IMG/VR virus record: IMGVR_UViG_3300023240_001094
Coordinates: 1 to 64,000 of that record
Strand: one strand, 5' to 3'
Origin: a virus
DNA: 64,000 nucleotides
Below the pieces are notes generated by a model that worked only from the letters and a program-made list of their open reading frames with translations, made no database searches and was not told the origin of the DNA. The position numbers and the translations under genes are program-made. Shown piece after piece: positions 31,195 to 39,841 of this stretch (its first letter is position 1; the number at the start of each line of letters is the position of its first letter).

Positions 31195-31881
31195 TTACTG
31201 ATTTGTAACAAACTCATCTACCATCGGGAATACTGTTGCGATTGCCTTAGCAACTTCCCTTGCAACTTCGATATGCTCTTTCTGTGTTCCATTTCCAGAG
31301 CGTAGTTCAATATAGTGGACCCATGAACGAAGTGTGCCATTCATATATATCTTACTTAGAGTATTGCCTTCTGGGAAAACACATCGTGCTTGTTCCTTAG
31401 CAATACCACGTGAGATAGCCCAATCATAAGACTCTCGGGCTTTTTCAATTACACTCAGTTGACGTGCTGCCCATTCACGCTGCAATTCCTGATCTTGAGT
31501 CTCAACGCTATTCTGGCGATTCTTATGGTCTTGAAGTCGTGCTTCTCTCAGAACAAAAGAAACATCAAGACTGTCAGGATCGGCATAACGCTGACTGAAC
31601 TCTTGAAAATAGAAGCTTCTGTGTCGAAGAATTTGGCGTGCAATATCACGTGTTGTGTCAATACCAATGGTTGCATTACACATTTCAAGTGGTGACCAAT
31701 GCTTATGTTTAACGAGATATCTAACCAGCTTTTCACCAGACTCGCTGTTGAACTGATTAGCCGGGTTAGATACTCTCGCGCAGTAAGCGATGAGCTCAAG
31801 AGCATCATCAAAATGCTCTTTAAACTCATCAGCGGGTGCTGGTTGAACTACTAGAAATGCCTTTGGTTTCAGGTAATTCAT
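31195..31881 (-). CDS. thyX: flavin-dependent thymidylate synthase
   Basis: 228 residues, family-typical length. The ThyX motif R-H-R-x7-S is RHRSFYFQEFS (86-96) followed by QRYA. HKHWSPLEM and NGTLRSWVHYIELR are also conserved. It converts dUMP to dTMP with methylene-tetrahydrofolate and FAD. The usual T4 ThyA-type enzyme is absent here; a ThyX fits marine T4-like phages. It overlaps the gene upstream by 4 bp. Confidence 0.95.
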   Translation of the reverse strand: MNYLKPKAFLVVQPAPADEFKEHFDDALELIAYCARVSNPANQFNSESGEKLVRYLVKHKHWSPLEMCNATIGIDTTRDIARQILRHRSFYFQEFSQRYADPDSLDVSFVLREARLQDHKNRQNSVETQDQELQREWAARQLSVIEKARESYDWAISRGIAKEQARCVFPEGNTLSKIYMNGTLRSWVHYIELRSGNGTQKEHIEVAREVAKAIATVFPMVDEFVTNQ

Positions 31882-32183
31882 GTGATGTCATACTCCGATG
31901 CAAGGGCGTTATTCTTTTTCTTGGTTTTTTCAGGGGCAGACTCTGCCATGAACCACTGCTTACCTTCAATGCGAATAAAGCGACGATTGGTTTCTTCCCG
32001 GTTTGGATTTTCAATTGTAATCATCGTGCGGCGCCCTTTACGGCTGGCGTTGAGCTGATTAATGAGGCGGTCCCCAGATGCTTTATAATCGGCACGAACC
32101 GCTGCCTTTGTTGAGCTGCTCACGCTTGAGTGAACACCCTGTGAAATAAAGCCCTTAGACTTTCCGCCTTTACCTTTAGCCAT
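31878..32183 (-). CDS. small basic hypothetical protein
   Basis: 101 residues. N-terminus MAKGKGGKSKGFISQGVHSSVS, with SRKGRRTMITIENPNREET and KQWFMAESAPEKTKKKN. Basic Gly/Ser-rich head, one possible beta hairpin, and no known motif. Homologues occur in marine myoviruses between thyX and gp41 as far as I recall. It starts after CCTATA-spaced AGGAG (AGGAGAATAGTT). Confidence 0.55.
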   Translation of the reverse strand: MAKGKGGKSKGFISQGVHSSVSSSTKAAVRADYKASGDRLINQLNASRKGRRTMITIENPNREETNRRFIRIEGKQWFMAESAPEKTKKKNNALASEYDIT

Positions 32184-32211
32184 AACTATTCTCCTATATG
32201 TGACTAAGTTT

Positions 32212-32240
32212 ATTATATAACGATTTATAAGATTTGTACA
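32212..32240 (-). promoter_or_regulatory. sigma70-like phage promoter
   Basis: TGTACA (32240-32235), 17 bp, TATAAT (32217-32212), just after gp41, reading into the small basic gene and thyX. Confidence 0.8.
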
Positions 32241-32244
32241 CTAA

Positions 32245-33612
32245 TTAGATTTTAAAATCTGAAAATCTTTCTTCCATTTTAGAATTGTCAAAGACTGGTG
32301 TATCATTTACCAGATTATCTTCTGCGCCATCAACATCAAAAAGTTTCATCCGAGATTTGTCAATGCCAATAACAAAGCGCTTATGATTGTTTGGATCATT
32401 ATAGCGGTTCTTAAGCTGCTTGACCATGATCTGACCTTGTGCTTCCAATTCTTCATTAGAAACAAGGGCGAACATTAAGTCTGCTGTAGCTGGCAAACCA
32501 AAGGACTCGGAAGTATCCTCAAGCCCAGGATCGGAGCTATTGTAGCCAGTACGAGTTGTTTGTGTTGCAGAGACGATCGGGAGGTCAAACTCAACAGCAA
32601 GGCCACGTAGTTCTTCAGCGATTGCTTTAATGTATGAGTAGCTATTAGTACTTCCTCCCATTTTAATGCGCGACGAAGCACAGATATTTAGATAGTCAAT
32701 AAAGATAATATCTGGGGTAAAGCCCTTTTTGAGTTTCAATTCATTTAAGAGAGCACGGAAGTGGTTTGCGTTTGCAGAACCAGTTGGATACTCTTTTACA
32801 ATCAACTTACCATTTGTTTTTGTTTTAAGTTTGCCGATGCGCTCAACAAAACTTTCCTTAGATAGCGTTTCAATTTCACCAATCGGAATATCGAGTAGGT
32901 TAGCATCAATGCGCTCAGCGATGCGTTCTTCACTCATTTCCATTGTAATGTATAATGCGTTTTTACCTTCACACAATGCGCCGGCAGCAACGTGACACAT
33001 AAACAATGATTTACCAACACCAGTACCAGCCAAAGCGATATTAAGCGATTTGTTAGCAAGTCCACCCTTTGTAATAATATTGAAATACTCAAGGTCGAAT
33101 GGAAGCTTTTCTTCCTGTGAATGATAAAACTCATAGCGAGCATCAACATTTTCAAGATAGTCGTGACCAATGTTTGTATCAAAGGTTACAGCAAGTGCCT
33201 TCGTGAGAATATCAGGCAAAGCATTTTTAGTAAGCTCCTTATGCTTACCATCAATAATACTGATAGACTCCATTACAGCGTTAAACAGTGCTCTGTCTTG
33301 GCACCATTTCTCAGTGTTATTATAAAGCCATTCATCATCAATCTCATCCTTTTTAAAGATTTCAGGGATGATTTCTACAGCATGACGATAGTGTTCGTCG
33401 GACATAGACGGGTTGTTATCCAACTCGATTTTGAATGTTTCGGCCGATGGTAGCTTATTATATTTCGCAACAAACTTTGCAACTTCTTTAAATAACTGAC
33501 TATAGACCCCTTCAAAGTATTCTGGTTTAATGAATGGCAATACACGCCGCATATATTGCTCATTCACTAAAAGATTGCGTAATACCGTTTGTTCAATATT
33601 AGCGTTTATCAT
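32245..33612 (-). CDS. 41: replicative DNA helicase (T4 gp41)
   Basis: 455 residues, DnaB-type hexameric helicase. Walker A is ALAGTGVGKSLF and the RecA-fold continues with MEMSEERIAERIDANLL, IIFIDYLNICASSR (Walker B) and SATQTTRTG. The N-terminal domain is helical as in T4 gp41. It unwinds the fork and interacts with the primase. The neighbour upstream is a short protein, then uvsX. Confidence 0.95.
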   Translation of the reverse strand: MINANIEQTVLRNLLVNEQYMRRVLPFIKPEYFEGVYSQLFKEVAKFVAKYNKLPSAETFKIELDNNPSMSDEHYRHAVEIIPEIFKKDEIDDEWLYNNTEKWCQDRALFNAVMESISIIDGKHKELTKNALPDILTKALAVTFDTNIGHDYLENVDARYEFYHSQEEKLPFDLEYFNIITKGGLANKSLNIALAGTGVGKSLFMCHVAAGALCEGKNALYITMEMSEERIAERIDANLLDIPIGEIETLSKESFVERIGKLKTKTNGKLIVKEYPTGSANANHFRALLNELKLKKGFTPDIIFIDYLNICASSRIKMGGSTNSYSYIKAIAEELRGLAVEFDLPIVSATQTTRTGYNSSDPGLEDTSESFGLPATADLMFALVSNEELEAQGQIMVKQLKNRYNDPNNHKRFVIGIDKSRMKLFDVDGAEDNLVNDTPVFDNSKMEERFSDFKI

Positions 33613-33910
33613 CTGATTCCTTTTCCTCCAGTGCTTTCACTGAGTACGTTAATATAGATGATAATACATTACTTGCGTGTTCTTGTAAACCAGTATTTTC
33701 GTCGGTTAAAGAAAGATCTGGGGAGGAAACAACATCAAAGTTAAACTTTAGATATTCATCATCGTCAGACACAGTAAGCTCGCTAAACTTGATGACAGTT
33801 TCAGTATAGTCCCCAGTGAGAAGGCGAACGTCCCAATTTTCGCCTTCACTAGGAACCAATTCATAATCTACATTCTGTTCGAGTAGAATTGTTTCTTCAT
33901 ATGTGTTCAT
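33599..33910 (-). CDS. small acidic protein between gp41 and uvsX
   Basis: 103 residues with many D and E (SELTVSDDDEYLKFNFDVVSS, KALEEKESDDKR). The core looks like an antiparallel beta sheet. The same position in marine T4-like phages carries a short protein without function. It overlaps both neighbours (14 bp and 1 bp), consistent with replication-operon coupling. Confidence 0.62.
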   Translation of the reverse strand: MNTYEETILLEQNVDYELVPSEGENWDVRLLTGDYTETVIKFSELTVSDDDEYLKFNFDVVSSPDLSLTDENTGLQEHASNVLSSILTYSVKALEEKESDDKR

Positions 33911-34989
33911 TAGTCTTCCTCTGGGTCCGCTGATACAATAGCCGGTTGATCTACAATAGCATTCATATCAACAAGTGACTCATGGCCAATCTGATATTGC
34001 TTTTTAAGGAACTCTTTAAAATCAGTATCCTTCATAATTGGATCCCAGAATTCGCCACTGAGAGTATCTTTCTCTCGGCGCTTTGGATCCATAAGCTCAC
34101 CAGTTTCTTGATCAACTCGGCAATACCAACCAGCGCTTGGTTTAGTGACGTATCCGCCAGCCATAGCAGCATCTAGCAGACCGGAGTATTTCTCAACACC
34201 ACCAGACCATGAAACAGAGATAGGAATCTTAGATTTTTCTTTGACGTAACGTGATTTTTCAACGTTGATCACAAAGTCATAGCCCATAATCTCAGTGCCT
34301 GATTTATTTTGGCGACGACCAAGAATCCAGATGTTGTCGGCTGAGTAGTAAATTCCAGTGCCGCCTGAAACAATTGCCTTAGGAAACAGACCAATTTCTT
34401 GATATGTGTGGTTGATAGCCAACATCGGAATGTTCTTCATGGCAAGATATGGAGTAGCCATACGGAACAGGCCTTTAAGAGCTTTTGCGCGCGACATATC
34501 CGCTACTGATTTTTCGTTCAGCGCATCTTCCATTTCTTTCTTAGATGCAAGGTTACCAATAGAGTCAATAACAACAATGACGTTTTCCTTACGGTCAATT
34601 GACTCAAGCTGGTTAATCAGGTCAAATTTAAGTTGCTCCACGTTCATGATTGGTGTGTGAAGAACTCGTGCTGGATCAATACCGAATTGCTTGAAGTACG
34701 ACTGGGGTGAACCAAATTCCGAGTCATAAAATAGGATAACAGCATCCTTATGCTTATCAAGATATGCACCTGCCATAAGCAAAGCAAATGATGTTTTAAA
34801 GTGTTTTGACGGACCAGCCAATACTGTAAGGCCTGAGGAAAGTCCACCGTCACAGTCACCAGAGAGCGCTACGTTAACCATAGGAACGCTTGTTGGAACT
34901 TGATCTTTTTCGTTAAAGAACTTAGATTCAGATAAGATTTCTGTTGTCTTAAGTGTAGAGTTCTTTTTTAGTTTGTCCATAATTGACAT
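33910..34989 (-). CDS. uvsX: RecA-like recombinase UvsX
   Basis: 359 residues versus about 390 in T4. Walker A VLAGPSKHFKTSFALLM and Walker B VIVVIDSIGNLASKKE are present, followed by AINHTYQEIG and SGGTGIYYSADNIWILG. It forms filaments on ssDNA for recombination-dependent replication, with UvsY (56812) as loader. C-terminal acidic tail VSADPEED. Confidence 0.96.
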   Translation of the reverse strand: MSIMDKLKKNSTLKTTEILSESKFFNEKDQVPTSVPMVNVALSGDCDGGLSSGLTVLAGPSKHFKTSFALLMAGAYLDKHKDAVILFYDSEFGSPQSYFKQFGIDPARVLHTPIMNVEQLKFDLINQLESIDRKENVIVVIDSIGNLASKKEMEDALNEKSVADMSRAKALKGLFRMATPYLAMKNIPMLAINHTYQEIGLFPKAIVSGGTGIYYSADNIWILGRRQNKSGTEIMGYDFVINVEKSRYVKEKSKIPISVSWSGGVEKYSGLLDAAMAGGYVTKPSAGWYCRVDQETGELMDPKRREKDTLSGEFWDPIMKDTDFKEFLKKQYQIGHESLVDMNAIVDQPAIVSADPEED

Positions 34990-35017
34990 TCATCATTCTC
35001 CATTAGATAAATTATGT

Positions 35018-35845
35018 TTATTCATATTGTACTTTTTGCTCGATTTCACGCGAGTCTTTTTCATAGTTCTTGCGGTACTCATTATTGGCTTTAATCACCG
35101 CGTCCAATACAGAAAGATCAGGGCAGAAGTTACGAATGGCTGCAGTGTCCTTAGGGAAGCATGAACCACCATAACCGCGTTTACCATCAAAACCTGGAAC
35201 CTTCATATGTGAATGTCCGATTCGTGGATCTGATCCAATAGTATTTGAAATTACATTGTATCTATCACCGGTATTATCTACCATATCTTTCCACTGATTG
35301 AACCATACGACTTTCATAGCAAGAAAAGAGTTAATGCCATACTTAACAAAGCTTGCTTCACTTGCTGTCATATAATGAACAGGAGCCGGATTACAATTTG
35401 AGTTAAACTTGTAGAGGTTTTTAACTCGTTTTGTAAATTCAGGATGGCCACCAAGAACGTGGAACTCAGGATTTAGAAACTCGTCAAAGGCATTTCTCTC
35501 GGTAAGAAATTCAGGGTTATAAACGAAGCGCTTATATGCACAGATATTTTCAATGATATCTGGAGTCACTGTAGACTTGATAATAACTGTTCCTGAGGCC
35601 ATTTGGTGAAGATGTTTAGCCACGGAATTGATGATTGTGTCATCAATTGAACCATCAGGTCCCATAGGCGTTGGAACACACACAAATGTAAAGTCGGCAC
35701 CGAAGTCTTCCATATCATCAATGTTTGAATGACCTTGATACGGATCAACAATCATAATTTCATTTGATGAATTACGAAAACCAAATTCAACGGCTTTTCC
35801 AACGAAGCCGTATCCAATAATAGCAATTTTGGTAATCTTTTTCAT
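35018..35845 (-). CDS. ugd: UDP-glucose 6-dehydrogenase
   Basis: 275 residues, shorter than cellular Ugd (about 390) because the C-terminal nucleotide domain is reduced. The Rossmann motif IAIIGYGFVGKA is at 8-19. VCVPTP, KSTVTPD, EFLTERNAFDEF and the catalytic GYGGSCFPKD (Cys229), with K168 and N172 in FVKYGINSF, are all present. It oxidises UDP-glucose to UDP-glucuronate. The next genes (epimerase and glycosyltransferase) suggest a dedicated sugar donor. Confidence 0.88.
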   Translation of the reverse strand: MKKITKIAIIGYGFVGKAVEFGFRNSSNEIMIVDPYQGHSNIDDMEDFGADFTFVCVPTPMGPDGSIDDTIINSVAKHLHQMASGTVIIKSTVTPDIIENICAYKRFVYNPEFLTERNAFDEFLNPEFHVLGGHPEFTKRVKNLYKFNSNCNPAPVHYMTASEASFVKYGINSFLAMKVVWFNQWKDMVDNTGDRYNVISNTIGSDPRIGHSHMKVPGFDGKRGYGGSCFPKDTAAIRNFCPDLSVLDAVIKANNEYRKNYEKDSREIEQKVQYE

Positions 35846-35982
35846 TAATGCTTCCCTACAGAAAAAACGCTTATAAGGCGAGAGCCTTCTTCAACAGCAC
35901 GACGTTTAACCTCACTTACAGTAATACCATGCTCATCTGCTACTGCTTTATATAGTGCATCGATAGCTTCTTTAGTTGACAT
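35845..35982 (-). CDS. small protein, 45 aa
   Basis: ATG 35982 to TAA 35847-35845. It reads MSTKEAIDALYKAVADEHGI then TVSEVKRRAVEEGSRLISVF. It shares its last base pairs with the Ugd start (TAATG), and its start lies within the epimerase 3' end. The helix-turn-helix-like pattern A-D-E-H-G-I-T-V-S-E-V-K-R-R resembles a small DNA-binding motif. Not recognised. Confidence 0.6.
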   Translation of the reverse strand: MSTKEAIDALYKAVADEHGITVSEVKRRAVEEGSRLISVFSVGKH

Positions 35983-36919
35983 TATAATATCCTTTGTACC
36001 ATGTCATAAATTTCTCGACACCAACCGGTAATGGTGTAGATGGACTATATCCAAGTTTTCTAATCTTTGCTGTATCGGACCAGGTGTCTTTGGCATCAGC
36101 CGGATGCATGTCAGCCAATATACGCTTTGCCTTTTTACCTAGATTAATTTCGATATGATCAACAAAATCAGTTAGTTTAACCTGCTGTCCATAACCAATA
36201 TTATATATCATATCTTCAGGATGTACACGTGAAATGGTGTTGTTCACAAGAATAACTATACCATTAACGATATCATCGATGTATGTAAAGTCACGAGTCA
36301 TGTCACCGTGATTGTAGAGCGTGATCGGATTACCCTTTACGATATTATTGGCAAAGTCAAAGAGTGCCATATCAGGTCGACCCCAGGGTCCGTAGACCGT
36401 AAAGAATCGAAGGCCTGTTGTATTTTTAATTTTAGAGCAGGCAAATTGTGACTCGTTGGCAACCTTTGTCATAGCATATGGATTAGAAGCTCTACCGACA
36501 TTGTCATCCTCAGTCCATGGAAGAGGGTTTCCGACCATACAGCTTGATGTCGAGGCATATAGCACGTGATCTACACCATGCTTAACTGATGCGTTAATAA
36601 GATTCTGTGTGCCGGTTACGTTATTATCAATGTATTTTTGAGGATCGGCGAGCGAGTGTCTCACGCCTGCATAACCAGCCAAATGAATAATCACATCAGG
36701 TTTATGATTACCAATATATTCCTCAACAAACTCGGCATCCTTTAAATCACCATATGGAACTGAAATAGAAAGTTGATCAGCCCGAGCATATTTTAAAGTC
36801 TGGTCATAATAATCATTATAGCTGTCAAATGAGCACACTATATGACCGTCCTCAATTAAACGGTTAATAACATGAAACCCGATGAATCCCGCACCACCAG
36901 TGACTAGTATTTTACTCAT
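35972..36919 (-). CDS. NAD-dependent sugar epimerase (UDP-glucuronate 4-epimerase-like)
   Basis: 315 residues, extended SDR. TGGAGFIGFHV (7-17) binds NAD. LAGYAGVRHSLADP, the S-T-S-S motif (123-126) and Y148-x-x-x-K152 (YAMTK) give the catalytic set. FFTVYGPWGRPDMALFDF and GDMTRDFTYIDDIV are typical of CapI/GAE-type UDP-glucuronate epimerases. It would turn UDP-glucuronate from Ugd into UDP-galacturonate. A decarboxylase giving UDP-xylose cannot be excluded. Confidence 0.82.
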   Translation of the reverse strand: MSKILVTGGAGFIGFHVINRLIEDGHIVCSFDSYNDYYDQTLKYARADQLSISVPYGDLKDAEFVEEYIGNHKPDVIIHLAGYAGVRHSLADPQKYIDNNVTGTQNLINASVKHGVDHVLYASTSSCMVGNPLPWTEDDNVGRASNPYAMTKVANESQFACSKIKNTTGLRFFTVYGPWGRPDMALFDFANNIVKGNPITLYNHGDMTRDFTYIDDIVNGIVILVNNTISRVHPEDMIYNIGYGQQVKLTDFVDHIEINLGKKAKRILADMHPADAKDTWSDTAKIRKLGYSPSTPLPVGVEKFMTWYKGYYNVN

Positions 36920-37758
36920 CCAAAGATATCCTCAAGGATAGAAGTTTCAGCTTGTTTCTTTTTAACAGCGTCTTTATACGCTTTAGACCACTGCACATGA
37001 CACGCAAGCTGCTTAAGACCTTTCAGTGGACCACTAAGTGCTTCTTTTTCCTTTAGCTTAATATAATCTGGATAGAGAGCCTGTAGCTTAGTGTGAACTT
37101 CATTGATAAGATCAGTTGTTCTATATACTGAACAACCACCCTTTTCATTTGTGACAGCAACCGTCACACGGAACTTTGTTGAAATACGATTCGCATAACC
37201 CTGGGTCAACAACTGAAGATTAGCATCAAAGTCCTGAGCAGTTGGCAAACGGTCCCAGATAAGATCACGTGGTAAGTTTGCAGAGTCAAAATAGCAATTC
37301 GTCATAATACGTGCATTATTCATGATTGGCCAATAGAACTCGGATGGAACAACTGTTGAGGTTGCGAAAGCACCATGGTGAATTCCCTCACTCATCCACG
37401 TATCAAAATCAGTAAAGGCATCATCAAAATCCTGCGGAGTCATTTCACGCGTGGCCCATTTAGTTGTAACATTGTCGGCAGGAGTCGCAGGAGCTTTATG
37501 TTTAAAATAAATAAGATCATCATCAAGAACCATATGCTTTGTTCCATAAAAGTTATCCCAGATCCATTGGCGTGTAGGCGATAGCTTGTTTATTTCCTTT
37601 GGTAGACGAAGTACTTTATTAGGATAGCGCTCGTTCATTGCATCATATTCATGGTCCTGAACAACAAATTGAACCATTGACTTAAATTTGTCAGGCAGGC
37701 GGTTATACGTTTTTTGTTTGTCCATACGACCGAGGGTTGGAATGATTAGATGTTCCAT
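36916..37758 (-). CDS. DNA-base glycosyltransferase candidate with clamp-binding-like tail
   Basis: 280 residues. HLIIPTLGRMDKQKTYNRLP, then LPKEINKLSPTRQWIWDN and KHMVLDDDLIYFKHK (D79-D81) resemble phage glycosyltransferases reported with base modification (TET-associated type). The ORF lies between the epimerase and dCMP deaminase and next to dCMP hydroxymethylase. Its C-terminus SILEDIFG matches the ends of gp43 (MDDIFG) and gp55 (DLSDIFGE). T4 alpha-glucosyltransferase is known to bind the sliding clamp. I infer it modifies hydroxymethylcytosine at the fork. Confidence 0.65.
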   Translation of the reverse strand: MEHLIIPTLGRMDKQKTYNRLPDKFKSMVQFVVQDHEYDAMNERYPNKVLRLPKEINKLSPTRQWIWDNFYGTKHMVLDDDLIYFKHKAPATPADNVTTKWATREMTPQDFDDAFTDFDTWMSEGIHHGAFATSTVVPSEFYWPIMNNARIMTNCYFDSANLPRDLIWDRLPTAQDFDANLQLLTQGYANRISTKFRVTVAVTNEKGGCSVYRTTDLINEVHTKLQALYPDYIKLKEKEALSGPLKGLKQLACHVQWSKAYKDAVKKKQAETSILEDIFG

Positions 37759-38192
37759 TCAATAAATTCCCATTTTACATTTGCCTCAGATAGCATCTGA
37801 GATGAAAGTTTCCATGATGCCTTCCACTTGTCACTGACATCTTGCAAAGGCATTACTACACGCTTTACACCAACCTGAATAACACCTTTAGCACATTCGG
37901 AACAAACCGGCAAGCCAGTCACATATAAAGTGCAGCCGTCAAGTGACACACCGTTATATGACGCGTTATAGATTAGATTTTGTTCAGCATGTACTATATA
38001 TCTGTATTTTTCCTCGCGCGTATTGAGGCGCTCTGATGTATCGGCTATTCCACGCGGGAAACCGTTAAAGCCCTGTGATAAGACCTGGCCTTTAGATCCA
38101 ACAGCAACAGCTCCAATTTTACTTGACGGATCTTTTGACCAAGATCCAACCTCATATGCCAGTTTTAAATAACGCTCATCCCACGTAGTCAT
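37746..38192 (-). CDS. cd: dCMP deaminase
   Basis: 148 residues. Zinc ligands are in IVHAEQN (H-A-E) and PVCSECAKG (P-C-x-x-C). The allosteric-type loop GAVAVGSKGQVLSQGFNGFPRG is typical for phage enzymes. It deaminates dCMP to dUMP, feeding ThyX, and balances the dCMP used by the hydroxymethylase. It overlaps the glycosyltransferase by 13 bp. Confidence 0.93.
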   Translation of the reverse strand: MTTWDERYLKLAYEVGSWSKDPSSKIGAVAVGSKGQVLSQGFNGFPRGIADTSERLNTREEKYRYIVHAEQNLIYNASYNGVSLDGCTLYVTGLPVCSECAKGVIQVGVKRVVMPLQDVSDKWKASWKLSSQMLSEANVKWEFIEWNI

Positions 38193-38218
38193 GATATATT
38201 ACTCCAATTTATAATACT

Positions 38219-38247
38219 ACTATACAACATTCACCCTGAAATGTACA
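38219..38247 (-). promoter_or_regulatory. sigma70-like phage promoter
   Basis: TGTACA (38247-38242), 17 bp, TATAGT (38224-38219), reading into the dCMP deaminase, the sugar genes and possibly uvsX. Confidence 0.7.
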
Positions 38248-38458
38248 CATCATTTTTCGGTCGATACCAAACTTTTTGATTATGAATTCTACCGAGAAGA
38301 TCATAAATTGCAGATGTTTCCTCACTAAGGTCTAAAATCTTTTTTGCCGTAGTTGGTGTCTGACAGAGCTTTGAAAGCTCCGCCAGTCTAGTATATAGTG
38401 CCTGTTCAATATGAGAAATATCGTTGACCGTGAGTTTAAAGTTTTCATTAGGTTTCAT
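38231..38458 (-). CDS. small conserved phage protein, 75 aa
   Basis: MKPNENFKLTVNDISHIEQA then LYTRLAELSKLCQ and KVWYRPKNDVYISG. Helical first part and a basic aromatic tail. It resembles short phage proteins that follow gp42. The promoter at 38219 lies inside its 3' end. Function unknown. Confidence 0.6.
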   Translation of the reverse strand: MKPNENFKLTVNDISHIEQALYTRLAELSKLCQTPTTAKKILDLSEETSAIYDLLGRIHNQKVWYRPKNDVYISG

Positions 38459-38460
38459 AT

Positions 38461-39138
38461 TTAAACCTTAACAAGATTGAAATGTTTTTCATACACGTGC
38501 AAGTTCATTACCTGCCAATGTAAGTCACCTTTTTCAACACTAACGCCATGATAATTAAGTGAGTCTACGGCATAATCCATGAGGTACTGTGCCCATGCGT
38601 AGTCATTTTTATATCCGAACACAACATCATTTGATCGCATCTGGCTTACCATATGAAGCTTACCGTCACGGATGTAGAACGTTTGAGCGTTGGTGCAAAT
38701 AAAATCATTCTTACCATTCTCGTTAAACTCAATCCAAATTGAAGGGCGGTTATAGATCATCTGGGCACGACGAGAGTCTGGATTAGAAACAAGCTCTTCA
38801 ATAGCTTTATAATACTGTCCAAAATACTTATGTGAAAACAACAGGTGTCCATAGTTAGAGTTAATTTCGCCATTATCGTTGGCGGTGTATTTCCACGCGG
38901 CTGGTGGTTCCTTATCTTTGTGTATATCATTAATATTTGTAGACATTGAGTTGTACCACTCAATCTCAGACTCAATGTAAGATTTGTTTGGAACACCAAA
39001 AATTGAAGGTTCATCAGCAATAAAGCTAGCACCTAAAATCTCAATTGTTTTTTGCCCAGTTTTATCTGCTGTAAAGTTTTCATTACGAAGTTCGTTTACA
39101 AAATATTCACGGATGGTTTCAACATTAGTTACTGTCAT
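38461..39138 (-). CDS. 42: dCMP hydroxymethylase (T4 gp42)
   Basis: 225 residues versus 246 in T4. The catalytic Cys148 lies in FICTNAQTF and the cytosine-selecting Asp179 in FGYKNDYAWAQ; both have the same residue numbers as in T4. Thymidylate synthases have Asn at the latter site, so this enzyme uses dCMP. It makes 5-hydroxymethyl-dCMP, which after phosphorylation replaces dC in phage DNA. Other conserved parts are EIEWYNSMS, NSNYGHLLFS, SRRAQMIYNRPS and QMRSNDVVFG. Confidence 0.9.
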   Translation of the reverse strand: MTVTNVETIREYFVNELRNENFTADKTGQKTIEILGASFIADEPSIFGVPNKSYIESEIEWYNSMSTNINDIHKDKEPPAAWKYTANDNGEINSNYGHLLFSHKYFGQYYKAIEELVSNPDSRRAQMIYNRPSIWIEFNENGKNDFICTNAQTFYIRDGKLHMVSQMRSNDVVFGYKNDYAWAQYLMDYAVDSLNYHGVSVEKGDLHWQVMNLHVYEKHFNLVKV

Positions 39139-39556
39139 TTTTGATTAGTTCCTTTTCATATACTCTGCTTCTCAACCCTGATGAAGAAAAGCGATGATCA
39201 CGTTTGTTAAAATATAGAGAGATGCCGAGTTTACGACATTCATCCTTACCAGTGAAGTCTTTGTCTTTATATTCCTCACCAAGAACTCTAACATTAATTG
39301 GGTACATTGTTATTATATCAAGAAGGTCTAATTCTGTACAATAAACAATTATCTCATCCACATATTTTACTGCAGCAAGTTGAGTGTACCTTTCAACGAT
39401 AGATTGAATTGGTGCATTTTTTTCCGAGCGGTCTTGACTTGGATCTACCTGAAGCCCACATATAAGATACTCGCATTGGTCCTTTGCTTCTCGAAGCATC
39501 TGGATATGCCCTGAATGAAGAAGATCAAAGGTTGATGCAGTGAATCCCACTTTCAT
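39125..39556 (-). CDS. cytidylyltransferase-like protein
   Basis: 143 residues. GFTASTFDLLHSGHIQML is the HxGH catalytic site of glycerol-3-phosphate cytidylyltransferase and related nucleotidyltransferases. The pattern GLQVDPSQDR and RVLGEEYKDKDFTG fits the TagD-like fold, with R-S-S/T-x-x-R replaced by SSSGLRSRVY. It activates a sugar or polyol phosphate. It may supply an activated group to the modification pathway or to the glycan island. It overlaps gp42 by 14 bp. Confidence 0.75.
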   Translation of the reverse strand: MKVGFTASTFDLLHSGHIQMLREAKDQCEYLICGLQVDPSQDRSEKNAPIQSIVERYTQLAAVKYVDEIIVYCTELDLLDIITMYPINVRVLGEEYKDKDFTGKDECRKLGISLYFNKRDHRFSSSGLRSRVYEKELIKNDSN

Positions 39557-39837
39557 TACGACGTGTATCCCTGGGAATATGATACTGTTTGATTAGCACC
39601 GGACTCTGTGTAATATATGTAAATACAAAAGCCAATAATTAGCCAGAAGATTGTAGAATAAAAGAACACTACAATAGGGCTACGTGCCTGGCGTGACGTG
39701 GCGAACACTTTACCCTTTGGTGCAAGGATGTATCTAAACCAAAGGTAGATACGGCCTGGGAGAGCATACAGTGTCCATAAAAGCGTAAAGCTTTGGCGGT
39801 CTAAAACGTCAGGGTTGCTGCTTCTTTTTCGTGCCAT
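39556..39837 (-). CDS. small membrane protein
   Basis: 93 residues. Basic head MARKRSSNPDVLDRQ, a hydrophobic stretch near residues 14-38 (FTLLWTLYALPGRIYLWFRYIL) and a transmembrane helix at about 53-73 (PIVVFFYSTIFWLIIGFCIYIYY). Location in inner membrane is likely. Its start follows the short frame at 39842 with a few bases between. Not recognised. Confidence 0.6.
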   Translation of the reverse strand: MARKRSSNPDVLDRQSFTLLWTLYALPGRIYLWFRYILAPKGKVFATSRQARSPIVVFFYSTIFWLIIGFCIYIYYTESGANQTVSYSQGYTS

Positions 39838-39841
39838 GATA

